From contig JAABTG010000033.1 in the NCBI GenBank assembly GCA_011389995.1, positions 1-38,948 of the forward strand: a DNA stretch of 38,948 bases, read 5' to 3'. Positions 8,735 through 16,618 of this stretch are shown in pieces (the stretch's first letter is position 1; each line of letters opens with the position of its first letter). The notes beneath the pieces were generated by a model. That model made no database searches and was not told where the DNA came from. It saw only the letters and a list, made by a program, of their open reading frames with translations. The position numbers and the translations under genes are program-made. The stretch comes from Thiotrichales bacterium. Its GTDB lineage: Bacteria; Pseudomonadota; Gammaproteobacteria; JAABTG01.

Positions 8735-8750
8735 TGTGAAAGGGGTCACA
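8735..8750. promoter_or_regulatory. perfect CRP/FNR-family palindrome TGTGA-N6-TCACA
   Basis: The 16 bases read TGTGA AAGGGG TCACA, an exact match to the core CRP consensus half-sites with the right 6-base spacer. The site lies between divergent genes, about 100 bases before the VPLPA-CTERM gene start (8636) and 120 before the lipoprotein start (8871). That suits activation of either promoter. A CRP, Vfr or Clp homologue is the expected binder; none is encoded in the window. Confidence 0.6.
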
Positions 8751-8870
8751 AAACCCGGTATTGATGTCAGATGGGTACCTTGATGGCGCTGCCGGTACGC
8801 CCCGCCATGGACGGCGACCCAACTCCTTGTAAGAATGGCCTTCCCCAGCACGAGCCGAAGAGATGCCAGC

Positions 8871-9326
8871 ATGATGACCAGTAACGCCACCCGGGGCATT
8901 GCCCTCGTATTCGCCTTGAGCGCCGGCCTCGTGGGCTGTGGCGACGATGAGGCGCCCTCGTCGGCGCAGGAAGGCGCGCCCGCGACCGTGGAGACCACGT
9001 CCCCGCCCCGGGAGCAGACCGCTGCCCCCGCGTCCGAACAGGGATCACAATTGTCCCGGGAGGGCAAGGAGTGGACGGAGCAGACGAAGGATTTGGGCGC
9101 TGCGGCGGTGGAGTCGGGCAAGGAGGTTGCCGAAGGGGTGTCGGAGAAGGGCGCCGCCGCCTGGCAGGACATCAAGGAGGGTTCGGGTGAACTCTACGAG
9201 AAGGCGAAGGAGAAGGGGGCGCAGGCCTACGATGCCACCCGGGAGAAGGGCCAGCAGGCCATGGATTACGCCAAAGAGCGGTATCAGGAGACCACCGGCG
9301 AGGCGGGAACGGAAGGCGACCGCTGA
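8871..9326 (+). CDS. lipoprotein with charged amphipathic helical repeats
   Basis: 151 residues. A lipoprotein signal ends in lipobox LVGC, followed by Gly-Asp-Asp-Glu. The +2 residue is Gly, so outer-membrane sorting is possible. A Pro/Thr/Ala linker leads to a long helical region of repeated Lys/Glu/Ala heptad or 11-mer-like units such as YEKAKEKGAQAYDATREKG. The pattern resembles LEA, apolipoprotein or YtxH-like envelope stress proteins, but no specific family is assigned. Start ATG 8871 (or 8874) is chosen because it places the lipobox correctly; an upstream in-frame ATG at 8835 would lengthen the signal. Divergent to the VPLPA-CTERM gene, with a CRP-type box between them. Confidence 0.7.
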   Translation: MMTSNATRGIALVFALSAGLVGCGDDEAPSSAQEGAPATVETTSPPREQTAAPASEQGSQLSREGKEWTEQTKDLGAAAVESGKEVAEGVSEKGAAAWQDIKEGSGELYEKAKEKGAQAYDATREKGQQAMDYAKERYQETTGEAGTEGDR

Positions 9327-9343
9327 CCAACCTGCGCCCATCT

Positions 9344-10537
9344 GTGAGCCCTGAAGCACCAGGCTTTTGCCACGGGGCGCCGCCCCGGGGCACACCGGCG
9401 GCGCCGGAGCAGGCCCTGGAGTGGCTGGACGCCACCACCGCGGCCTTGGCCGGCGAGGACGTGGCCGTCGCCGCGGCCCATGGCCGGGTACTGGCCCGGC
9501 CGGTACATGCCGATGTCCCCCTGCCCGCCACCGCCCTGGCGGGGTGTAACGGCTATGCCGTTCACGCCCGGGCCACCACCGGGGCCGGCAGCTACAGCCC
9601 GTTGCGGTTGAGATTGCGCGCCGGGGGGCGGGCGGCGTTGGCGGTGGATGAGGCCGTGGCGGTGGCCAGCGGCGTCCCGCTTCCGGAGGGCTCCGACGGG
9701 GTGCTGCCGCGGGACGAGGCCGAGGCCTTCGGTCCGGCCCTGGAGGTCTATGGCGCGGTGGCGGCGGGTGAGCACGTGGTGGCGCCGGGGGCGGAGGCCG
9801 CCGCCGGCGATGCCGTGCTGGTCGCCGGCCGGCGTCTACGCGCCCACGATCTGAGCCAATTGGTTGCGGTGGGCCTCGAGGCCGTGACGGTGGTGCGCCG
9901 GCCGCGGGTTCGCCTGGTGGCCGCGCCCGGCTCCGCCCTGGCCGCAGGGGATGCCGCCGGCGTCATGCTGGAGGTGCTGGTGGGACGCGACGGCGGCCTG
10001 GTGGAAGGGCGTGGTTTCGCCACCGATGGGGCGGCCCTCGACGGGCTGATGGCGGCCCCGGGGGCGGACCTGACCCTCGTCTACGGCGGCAGCGGAGACG
10101 GCGATGGGGATTTCGCGGGGGCCGCCCTGGGCCGTGGTGGCGCCCTGGAAATCCATGGTGTCGCCATCAACCCCGGAGAGACGGTGGGCCTCGGGCGCTG
10201 CGCCGGCCGGCCCGTGATGCTGCTGCCCGGCGCGCCCCTGGCCTGTCTGTGTGCCTACGAGTTTTTGGCGGGCCGTGCCGTTCGGCGCCTCGCCGGCGGC
10301 GGCGGGGATTGGCCCTATGCCGTCCGGCGCGCCACCCTCCGGCGCAAGGTGGCCTCGCGGCTGGGGCGGCTGGAGTTCTGCCGGGTACGTCTCGAAGAGG
10401 ATGGGGCCATCCCCCTGGCGGTGAGTGACGGGCGCCTGCTGGCTTCGGCGGTGGCGGCCGAAGGCTTCGTGGTCATCCCGTTGCACAGCGAAGGTTACCC
10501 GGAGGGAACGGAGGTGAGGGTGCATGTCTACCAGTGA
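9344..10537 (+). CDS. divergent MoeA-like protein (molybdenum insertase fold, degenerate motifs)
   Basis: 397 residues aligning by eye along the whole length of MoeA. Residues 20-60 match the MoeA start. GCNGYAV (67-73) replaces MDGYAV, so the conserved Asp is Asn. APGSAL replaces the TGDEL loop and YGGSGDGDGDF the SGGTSxGxxD motif. NPGETVGLG then LLPGAPLACL correspond to KPGKP and LPGNPVSA. The fold is thus kept but several residues of the molybdate and AMP-molybdopterin site are changed. It may be a catalytically altered partner of the canonical MoeA that follows, with which it overlaps by 14 bases. The GTG start at 9344 lacks a good ribosome site and is uncertain by a few codons. Confidence 0.75.
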   Translation: MSPEAPGFCHGAPPRGTPAAPEQALEWLDATTAALAGEDVAVAAAHGRVLARPVHADVPLPATALAGCNGYAVHARATTGAGSYSPLRLRLRAGGRAALAVDEAVAVASGVPLPEGSDGVLPRDEAEAFGPALEVYGAVAAGEHVVAPGAEAAAGDAVLVAGRRLRAHDLSQLVAVGLEAVTVVRRPRVRLVAAPGSALAAGDAAGVMLEVLVGRDGGLVEGRGFATDGAALDGLMAAPGADLTLVYGGSGDGDGDFAGAALGRGGALEIHGVAINPGETVGLGRCAGRPVMLLPGAPLACLCAYEFLAGRAVRRLAGGGGDWPYAVRRATLRRKVASRLGRLEFCRVRLEEDGAIPLAVSDGRLLASAVAAEGFVVIPLHSEGYPEGTEVRVHVYQ

Positions 10538-12557
10538 TCCCGCCGCCGCCGCCCGCCAGGCGGCCGAGGCCCTGCAGCAGCGCCGCCGTGCCGGCACCCA
10601 GCAGCAGTTCCTGGAGGTGGTGGACGCCGACGAGGCGCGCCGGCGCTTCGCCGCGGCGCTACGGCCGGCGCCCCTGGGCCGGGAGACGGTGCCCCTGGCA
10701 GCGGCCCTGCACCGCATCCTCGCCGCCGACGTGGTGGCGGATGTGGATGTGCCCAACTTCGATCGTGCCAACGTGGACGGCTTCGCCGTGCGTGCCGCCG
10801 ACACCGCCGGGGCCGGCGAGGAGGCCCCCTGCCGCCTGCGCCTCAACCCGGAGGTGCTCACGCCGGGGGTGGAGGCCCGTCATGCCGTGGAGCCGGGCAC
10901 CGCCACCGTGCTGGCCACCGGGGCCGTCATCCCCCGCGGGGCCGATGCCGTGGTGATGGTGGAGGACACGGAACTGGCCGACGACGGCGAACTGTTACTG
11001 GTGCGCCGGCCGGCGGCCACCGGTGCCTTCGTCACCTTCGCCGGCACGGATGTGGGGCGGGGCGAGACCGTGCTCCACGCCGGCCAGGCCCTGACCTCCC
11101 GGGAGGTGGGCCTGCTGGCGGCGGTGGGGCGGGCCGAGGCGGTGGTGCACCGGCGCCCGCGGGTGGCGGTGATCTCCACCGGCGACGAGGTGGTGGCCCC
11201 CGGCGAGCCCCTGGGCCGGGGTCGTGTCTACGACTCCAACGAGGCCATCGTCGCCGCCGCGGTGGAGGAACTGGGATGCGAGGCGGTGCGCCTGGGCGCC
11301 GTGGCCGACGACGCCGCGGCCATGGAGGCGGTGGTGCGGCGGGGCCTGGAGTGCGACATGGTGATCCTGTCGGGGGGCACCTCCAAGGGTGCGGGCGACC
11401 TCTCCTACCGCGTCATCGGCGGCCTCGGCGAGCCCGGCATCGTGGTCCATGGCGTGGCCATCAAGCCCGGCAAGCCCCTGTGCCTGGCGGTGGCCGACGG
11501 CAAGCCCGTGGTGATCCTGCCGGGCTTTCCCACCTCGGCCATATTCACCTTCCATGAGTTCGTGGCGCCGGTGCTGCTGCAGATGGCCGGTGGGCGGGAG
11601 CGCCGGCGCGCCGGCGTCCCTGCGCGCCTCGCGGTGCGTACGCGCTCCGAGAGCGGCCGCAGCGAATACCTGATGGTCAACCTGCTGCGCACCGCCGGGG
11701 GTTATGCCGCCTATCCCACGGGCAAGAACTCCGGCGCCGTCACCACCTTCAGCCACGCCGACGGCTTCATGGTCATCCCCGCCCAGACGGAGCAACTGGC
11801 CGCCGACACGCCCGTGGAGGTGCACCTCATCTCGGAGTACCTGGAGCCGGCGGATCTGGTGACCATCGGCAGCCATTGCGTGGGACTCGACCGGCTGCTG
11901 GGGCGGTTGCAAAGGGAGGGCCTGGTCATCAAGTCCCTCCACGTCGGCAGCATGGGGGGACTGGCTGCGGCACGGCGCGGCGAGTGTGACATCGCCGGGG
12001 TCCATCTCATGGATCCCGACACCCGGCAGTACAACCGTCCCTTCCTGGAGCCGGGAATGGAACTGGTGAAGGGCTACCGCCGCCTCCAGGGGGTGGTGTT
12101 TCGCAACGACGACGTCCGTTTCGCCGGCGTGGCCGCGGCGGCCGACGGGGTGGCGGCGGCCCTGGGCGATCCCCGGTGCGTCATGGTCAACCGCAATGCC
12201 GGCAGCGGTACCCGGGTGCTCATCGACGGCCTGCTGGGCGGCCACCAGCCGGCGGGCTACGGGGTCCAGACCAACTCCCACAATGCGGTGGCCAGCGCCG
12301 TGGCCCAGGGCCGGGCCGACTGGGGCGTGGCCATCGATACGGTGGCTCGGGACTATGGTCTCGGCTTCCTGCCCCTGCAGGAGGAGCACTATGACTTCGT
12401 GATTCCGGCGGGCCGTTTGGAGCGCCCGGCGGTGGCGCGTTTCCTGGCCCTGCTGGGCAGCGACGAGGGCCTGGCGACGCTGCGCGCCCTCGGCTTCCGG
12501 CGCGACGGGGAGGAGGAGACCGCCCCGCACCCCGCGGTTGAAGAACGGTCTTCCTAA
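10524..12557 (+). CDS. MoeA molybdopterin molybdenumtransferase fused to a periplasmic-binding-protein-like domain
   Basis: 677 residues. Residues ~30-430 form a canonical MoeA: NVDGFAV with Asp85, VISTGDEV (~217-223), YDSNE (236-240), SGGTSKGAGD (~283-292), KPGKP (314-318) and LPGFPTSA (~332-339). MoeA inserts molybdate (or tungstate) into adenylated molybdopterin. Residues ~435-655 form a second domain related to molybdate-binding protein/ModE-like COG1910: ITIGSHC-type start, GSMGGLAAARRGECDIAGVHLMD, RNAGSGTR, and AVAQGRADWG. It has no signal peptide, so the domain is cytoplasmic and probably senses or delivers an oxyanion or cofactor. This MoeA-COG1910 architecture is known in archaea and some bacteria. 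Strong GGAGGTG precedes the ATG, inside the previous gene's end. Confidence 0.85.
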   Translation: MSTSDPAAAARQAAEALQQRRRAGTQQQFLEVVDADEARRRFAAALRPAPLGRETVPLAAALHRILAADVVADVDVPNFDRANVDGFAVRAADTAGAGEEAPCRLRLNPEVLTPGVEARHAVEPGTATVLATGAVIPRGADAVVMVEDTELADDGELLLVRRPAATGAFVTFAGTDVGRGETVLHAGQALTSREVGLLAAVGRAEAVVHRRPRVAVISTGDEVVAPGEPLGRGRVYDSNEAIVAAAVEELGCEAVRLGAVADDAAAMEAVVRRGLECDMVILSGGTSKGAGDLSYRVIGGLGEPGIVVHGVAIKPGKPLCLAVADGKPVVILPGFPTSAIFTFHEFVAPVLLQMAGGRERRRAGVPARLAVRTRSESGRSEYLMVNLLRTAGGYAAYPTGKNSGAVTTFSHADGFMVIPAQTEQLAADTPVEVHLISEYLEPADLVTIGSHCVGLDRLLGRLQREGLVIKSLHVGSMGGLAAARRGECDIAGVHLMDPDTRQYNRPFLEPGMELVKGYRRLQGVVFRNDDVRFAGVAAAADGVAAALGDPRCVMVNRNAGSGTRVLIDGLLGGHQPAGYGVQTNSHNAVASAVAQGRADWGVAIDTVARDYGLGFLPLQEEHYDFVIPAGRLERPAVARFLALLGSDEGLATLRALGFRRDGEEETAPHPAVEERSS

Positions 12558-12685
12558 GCCATGGGCTGCATTACTCAGCGCTTGAAATGGGGGGCTGATG
12601 GGGCCGTGTGATGGATCAGGCGGCGCTGGCTCAACCCGGGATGGAATCCATCAGGGTTTGCCGACAGGGACGGGCGTGGGGGCCC

Positions 12686-13300
12686 TCAGCCGCCAGGGAC
12701 GGGGTCTTCGTCGGCCGCGTCGGCCTTGAGGCGATCGAGACGCTGCTGGACGTCCGCCAGCAGGCCGTCCATGCCGTCCCGCCTGACGATGGAGGAAAAG
12801 GTGCTGCGGTAGTTGTTCACCAGGCTCACGCCCTCGATGACGACGTCATAGGCATACCATTGGCCATCGTTGTGACGCAGCCGGAAGTCCACCGGTATCT
12901 CGGTGTCGCCGGCGACGATGACCGTCTCCACCACGGCCCGGTCATCGCGGATACGTTCCTCGCCGTAGCGGATCTCCTGCCCCGAGTAGGCCTCGATCTT
13001 GTTGCGGTAGACCTGCTCGATGTACTGGGCGAAGAATTCCGTGAAGCGTCGCTGCTCCGCCGGCGTGGCCCGTCGCCAATGGGTGGCGAGGACGCTCTGG
13101 GACATGCTGGGGAAATCGAAGCCCTCGCCGATCACCCGGGCGACCCGATCCCAGCGCCCCTGGCGGTCCAGGGTGGTGTCCTGGAGGATGGCGACGACGC
13201 TGTCCACCGCGGTCTTGACCCGTTCCCTGGGGGAGGTGGCGGCCGCCACGGTGGCGGTGAACAGCAGGGCGAAGACGAGGATGTAGAGGCGAGATTTCAT
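12686..13300 (-). CDS. MlaC/Ttg2D-family periplasmic phospholipid-binding protein
   Basis: 204 residues with a Sec signal (MKSRLYILVFALLFTATVAAA) and the MlaC/Ttg2 fold. Family features include VIGEGFDFPSMSQSVLATHWRRATPAEQ, RRFTEFFAQYIEQVY, and DGQWYAYDVVIEGVSLVNNYRS. MlaC shuttles phospholipids through the periplasm between the outer membrane and the MlaFEDB transporter. Here no mla ABC genes are adjacent, so it is an orphan. The related hopanoid-associated HpnM belongs to the same family and is an alternative. Start ATG 13298-13300 gives a proper signal peptide. It lies 74 bases downstream of the LysR gene on the same strand and may be co-transcribed with it. Confidence 0.85.
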   Translation of the reverse strand: MKSRLYILVFALLFTATVAAATSPRERVKTAVDSVVAILQDTTLDRQGRWDRVARVIGEGFDFPSMSQSVLATHWRRATPAEQRRFTEFFAQYIEQVYRNKIEAYSGQEIRYGEERIRDDRAVVETVIVAGDTEIPVDFRLRHNDGQWYAYDVVIEGVSLVNNYRSTFSSIVRRDGMDGLLADVQQRLDRLKADAADEDPVPGG

Positions 13301-13374
13301 CGCGGCTGTCCCGGGGTGTGGATGGCGAGCCATGTTAACCGTAACCGCGGCACCCTGACGAGGGGCGGCCGCAG

Positions 13375-14289
13375 CTATCTGTCTTCGGTGGCGGGGATGC
13401 CCTGCAGCAGCTGGATGAAGGCATTGGCCACGGGGTTGTTCAGGGTGGAGCGGGTGCGTGCCGCCCACAGGGTGCGCATGATGCGCAGCCCCTGCACCCT
13501 GATATGGAACAGTTCACCCGAGCGCAGGGCGTCCTCCAGGGCGAAGCGGGGCAGAAAACTCACGTAGGGACCGCGCTGGAGCATCTCGATGATGGTGTCG
13601 GTGGAGCCCACCTCCATGGCCACCGGGATGTGGGGAATATCGATGGCGGCGAGGGCCTGCTCGAGGGCGATGCGGGTGGAGGAGCGGGCCTCCCGCAGCA
13701 CGTAGTCGAGGTCGGGAATGCGCGCCAGGGGCAGGCCTTCGCTGGCCCACAACGGATGGTTGGGGCCACAGACCAGCAGCAACTCGTCCTCCAGCCATTT
13801 CTGCACCAGGATGTCGGGATGGTCCGGGGCCAGTTCCAGCAGGGCCAGATCCGCCAGGCCGGTGGCGAGGCGGGTCTGGATCCAGCGGCTGTAGTTCATC
13901 CGGCTGGCTATACGGTAATCGGGATGGGCGCGCGCGAAGCGCATCAGCAGGTCCGGCAGCAGGTGTTCACCGATGGCGGACGTCACCTCGAGGCGCAGGG
14001 TGCTGCGCCCGGCCCGCAGGGACGCCAGCTCGTCCTGCAGGGAGCCGTGGTGGTCAAGGGCGAGACGGGCATAGGCATATACCTTCTCCCCGGCGGTGGT
14101 GAGGTGCAGGCGCCGGCCCTTGCGTTCCATGATGGCCTCGCCGTAGCAGTTCTCCAGGGCCCGCAGGCGCTTGGTGATGGCGGGTTGCCCCACGTGCAGG
14201 GCGGCGGCGGCCTCGTTCACGCCGCCGAGTTCCACCACGGCCCGCAGGGCCGCCAGGCCGTCCAGATCGGGAAGGGTGTTATATTCCAT
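13375..14289 (-). CDS. LysR-family transcriptional regulator
   Basis: 304 residues, the usual LTTR length. The N-terminal winged helix-turn-helix (about 9-67) reads LAALRAVVELGGVNEAAAAL, then GQPAITKRLRALE and LTTAGEKVYAYA. A two-lobed substrate-binding domain follows (about 95-295). LysR regulators usually control a divergent neighbour and themselves; here that is the SLC13-nhaD pair starting at 14630. The effector cannot be read from sequence. The ATG (14287-14289) lies inside an AT-rich imperfect palindrome, which suggests autoregulation. Confidence 0.93.
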   Translation of the reverse strand: MEYNTLPDLDGLAALRAVVELGGVNEAAAALHVGQPAITKRLRALENCYGEAIMERKGRRLHLTTAGEKVYAYARLALDHHGSLQDELASLRAGRSTLRLEVTSAIGEHLLPDLLMRFARAHPDYRIASRMNYSRWIQTRLATGLADLALLELAPDHPDILVQKWLEDELLLVCGPNHPLWASEGLPLARIPDLDYVLREARSSTRIALEQALAAIDIPHIPVAMEVGSTDTIIEMLQRGPYVSFLPRFALEDALRSGELFHIRVQGLRIMRTLWAARTRSTLNNPVANAFIQLLQGIPATEDR

Positions 14290-14309
14290 ATAAGAATAAT
14301 TATAATGGA
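14285..14309. promoter_or_regulatory. AT-rich imperfect palindrome over the lysR start
   Basis: TCCATATAA (14285-14293) and TTATAATGGA (14300-14309) form an imperfect inverted repeat across the lysR start codon, in an AT-rich island of an otherwise GC-rich window. LysR proteins bind imperfect dyads of this size, so it is a candidate operator for autorepression. It is a by-eye call only. Confidence 0.35.
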
Positions 14310-14629
14310 GAAATCATTTGTAATATATCGCATTCATGGCACAATCCTTTGGTTTTTTATATGAAACAGCGTCTGACGCGGCGATTTTCGCCAACTCTTC
14401 GACAGGCGTTTAGTTTCCAAGAAAGAATACTTTGTTTGGCATGGCACCATATAATCGGTCGTTGTGCGGGTATTGCGGATGTCGTCATCGGCGCGAGGTC
14501 CGATGATGCGTCGTCGCCGCGAAACCACCAGGGATGTTGAGGTCCGTAGCCCCTCTGACGTGGGCTGAAAAGGCCGGGGTGGACGTTCATGCAGCGCTTC
14601 TTTCGTAATCTGAATCTGGAGAAATTGCC
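14310..14629. other. divergent intergenic region lysR / SLC13
   Basis: The 340 bases between the lysR and SLC13 starts contain no convincing gene. The first ~130 bases are AT-rich and are where the divergent promoters should lie. A GGAG (14618-14621) eight bases before the GTG at 14630 is the ribosome site of the transporter. A short AGCCC/GGGCT inverted repeat lies near 14549-14567. A 63-codon open frame at 14349 has no coding character. Confidence 0.5.
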
Positions 14630-16618
14630 GTGACAGCCCTTGCAGACGAAGAAAAGGTAGCCGCAACCGGCGGGCCGCTGACCCGCAAGCAATGGGTGGC
14701 TGCCGTCATCTTCCTTGTTGCCGCCCTCGGCCTCGGCATGGTGGTGCCGACGACGGAGATCGCATGGGTCACCGGCATCCTGCTGCTCACCATCTACCTC
14801 TTCGCCTTCGAGATCGTGGGGGTGGATGTGGCGGCCATCAGCATCATGGTGTTGCTGGGGCTCACCGACCTGCTGGCGCCCGTCATGGGTATTGATCAGG
14901 GCCTGGTGGACCCCCGCAGCCTGTTCGATGGTTTCGCCTCCAACGCCGTGATGTCCATCATCGCCGTCATGATCATCGGCGCGGGTCTGGACAAGACGGG
15001 CATCATGACCCGGGTGGCGGGCTTCATCCTGCGGGTGGGGGGCACCACCGAGACCCGCATCATCCCCATCATCTCCGGCACCGTCGGCATCATCTCGTCC
15101 TTCATGCAGAACGTAGGGGCCGCGGCCCTGTTCCTGCCGGTGGTGGGCCGCATCTCCGCCCGTACCGAGATCCCCATGTCCCGCCTGCTCATGCCCATGG
15201 GCTTCTGCGCCATCCTCGGCGGTACCGTGACCATGGTGGGTTCAAGCCCCCTCATCCTCCTGAATGACCTCATACTCACCTCCAACAAGGCCCTGCCGGC
15301 GGAGCAGCAGATGGAGACCTGGTCCCTGTTCTCCGTCACTCCCATCGGCCTGGCCCTGGTGGCCGCCGGCATCCTCTATTTCGTCATCGCCGGGCGCTGG
15401 GTCCTGCCGGTGAGGGCCGTGGAGGAAGGAAGTGGCAGTGCCAAGAAGACCAAGGATTACTTCGAGAGCCTGTATGGCGTGAACTACGACCTCTACGAGG
15501 TGGTGGTCCCCGCCGAGAGCCCCCTGGTGGGCAAGAACCTCGATGATATCGAGGGCTACCATGCGGTACGTGTGGTGGCGGTGGACAAGGGGGACGGGCC
15601 GCGGTTCGGGGCCAACTCGGTGGACCGCAACACCGGCATCGAGGCCGGCACCATCCTCGGCGTGCTGGCGGCCCCCTCCATCTTCGGTCCCTTCGCCCTG
15701 GCGGCCCAGGTGGACGTACGCAAGGAACTCAGGACCTTCGCCAATGCCCTCATGTCCACCAAGGCGGGGATTGCCGAACTGGTGATCCCGCCGGGTTCCA
15801 AGCTCATCGGCAGGACCGCCCGGGACGTGGCCATGCGCAAGGCCTTCGGCCTCTCGGTACTGGCCATCAACCGGGGCGGGGAGACCATCACCCGGGAGGG
15901 TGGCGGCGTGCGCGCCACGCCGTTTCAGGCCGGCGACGTGCTGGTGGGGTATATCACCTGGGATAACCTGGCGTGGCTGGAGAAGAATTCGGACTTCGTC
16001 ATCATCACCACGGAGTATCCCCACGAGGAGCTGCGGCCCCAGAAGGTGAAGTGGGCGGGGCTGTTCTTCGCCCTCGCCCTGTTCCTGGTGCTGTTCACCG
16101 ACGTGCGACTGTCCGTGGCCCTGCTCACCGGGGCGCTGGGGATGGTGCTGTCCGGGGTGCTCAAGATCGAGGAGGCCTACGACGCGGTGTCCTGGAAGAC
16201 GGTGTTCCTGCTGGCCTCCCTGATACCCCTGGGCCTGGCGGTGGAGACCACGGGCACGGCGAAGTGGATCGCCGATCAGACCCTCTCGGTGATGGGCGAC
16301 ATGCCCTCCTGGGTCATTCAGGCGGCCATCGCGGTGCTGGCCACCTTCTTTACCCTGGTGATGTCCAACGTGGGGGCCACGGTATTGCTGGTGCCCCTGG
16401 CCGTGAACATCGCCATCGGCGTGGGTGTGGACCCGGCCCTCTATGCCCTCACGGTGGCCCTGGCCACCTCCAACTCCTTCCTCATTCCCACCCATCAGGT
16501 GAACGCCCTCATCATGGCACCGGGGGGTTATGGCGTGCCGGATTACATGCGGGCCGGCGGCGTCATGACCATCCTGTTCCTGGTGGTCATGCTGCCCATG
16601 CTGAACCTCGTCTACTGA
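14630..16618 (+). CDS. SLC13/DASS-family anion:Na+ symporter with two cytoplasmic RCK_C (TrkA-C) domains
   Basis: 662 residues, GTG start with GGAG eight bases upstream. An N-terminal half with about six helices carries the family-like SSFMQNVGAAALFLPV and GGTVTMVGSSPLILLND. A hydrophilic insert (~270-470) holds two RCK_C/TrkA-C domains beginning at YDLYEVVVPAESPLVGKNL and AELVIPPGSKLIGRTARDV. The C-terminal half includes SNVGATVLLVPL and ALATSNSFLIPTHQVNAL. This layout is known for sulfate or dicarboxylate transporters of the YfbS/SLT type; the RCK_C domains probably bind a ligand that gates transport. Substrate is not determinable from sequence; sulfate, dicarboxylate or another oxyanion are candidates. 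Its TGA overlaps the nhaD ATG by one base. Confidence 0.87.
   Translation: MTALADEEKVAATGGPLTRKQWVAAVIFLVAALGLGMVVPTTEIAWVTGILLLTIYLFAFEIVGVDVAAISIMVLLGLTDLLAPVMGIDQGLVDPRSLFDGFASNAVMSIIAVMIIGAGLDKTGIMTRVAGFILRVGGTTETRIIPIISGTVGIISSFMQNVGAAALFLPVVGRISARTEIPMSRLLMPMGFCAILGGTVTMVGSSPLILLNDLILTSNKALPAEQQMETWSLFSVTPIGLALVAAGILYFVIAGRWVLPVRAVEEGSGSAKKTKDYFESLYGVNYDLYEVVVPAESPLVGKNLDDIEGYHAVRVVAVDKGDGPRFGANSVDRNTGIEAGTILGVLAAPSIFGPFALAAQVDVRKELRTFANALMSTKAGIAELVIPPGSKLIGRTARDVAMRKAFGLSVLAINRGGETITREGGGVRATPFQAGDVLVGYITWDNLAWLEKNSDFVIITTEYPHEELRPQKVKWAGLFFALALFLVLFTDVRLSVALLTGALGMVLSGVLKIEEAYDAVSWKTVFLLASLIPLGLAVETTGTAKWIADQTLSVMGDMPSWVIQAAIAVLATFFTLVMSNVGATVLLVPLAVNIAIGVGVDPALYALTVALATSNSFLIPTHQVNALIMAPGGYGVPDYMRAGGVMTILFLVVMLPMLNLVY

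Noticed and set aside
14337..14355. A sigma54 promoter (TGGCAC...TTTGG)
   Set aside because: The -12 element lacks GC and the spacing is one base off.
14349..14540. A 63-codon frame in the lysR-SLC13 intergenic region
   Set aside because: No ribosome site, unlike coding composition, and it lies where divergent promoters are expected.
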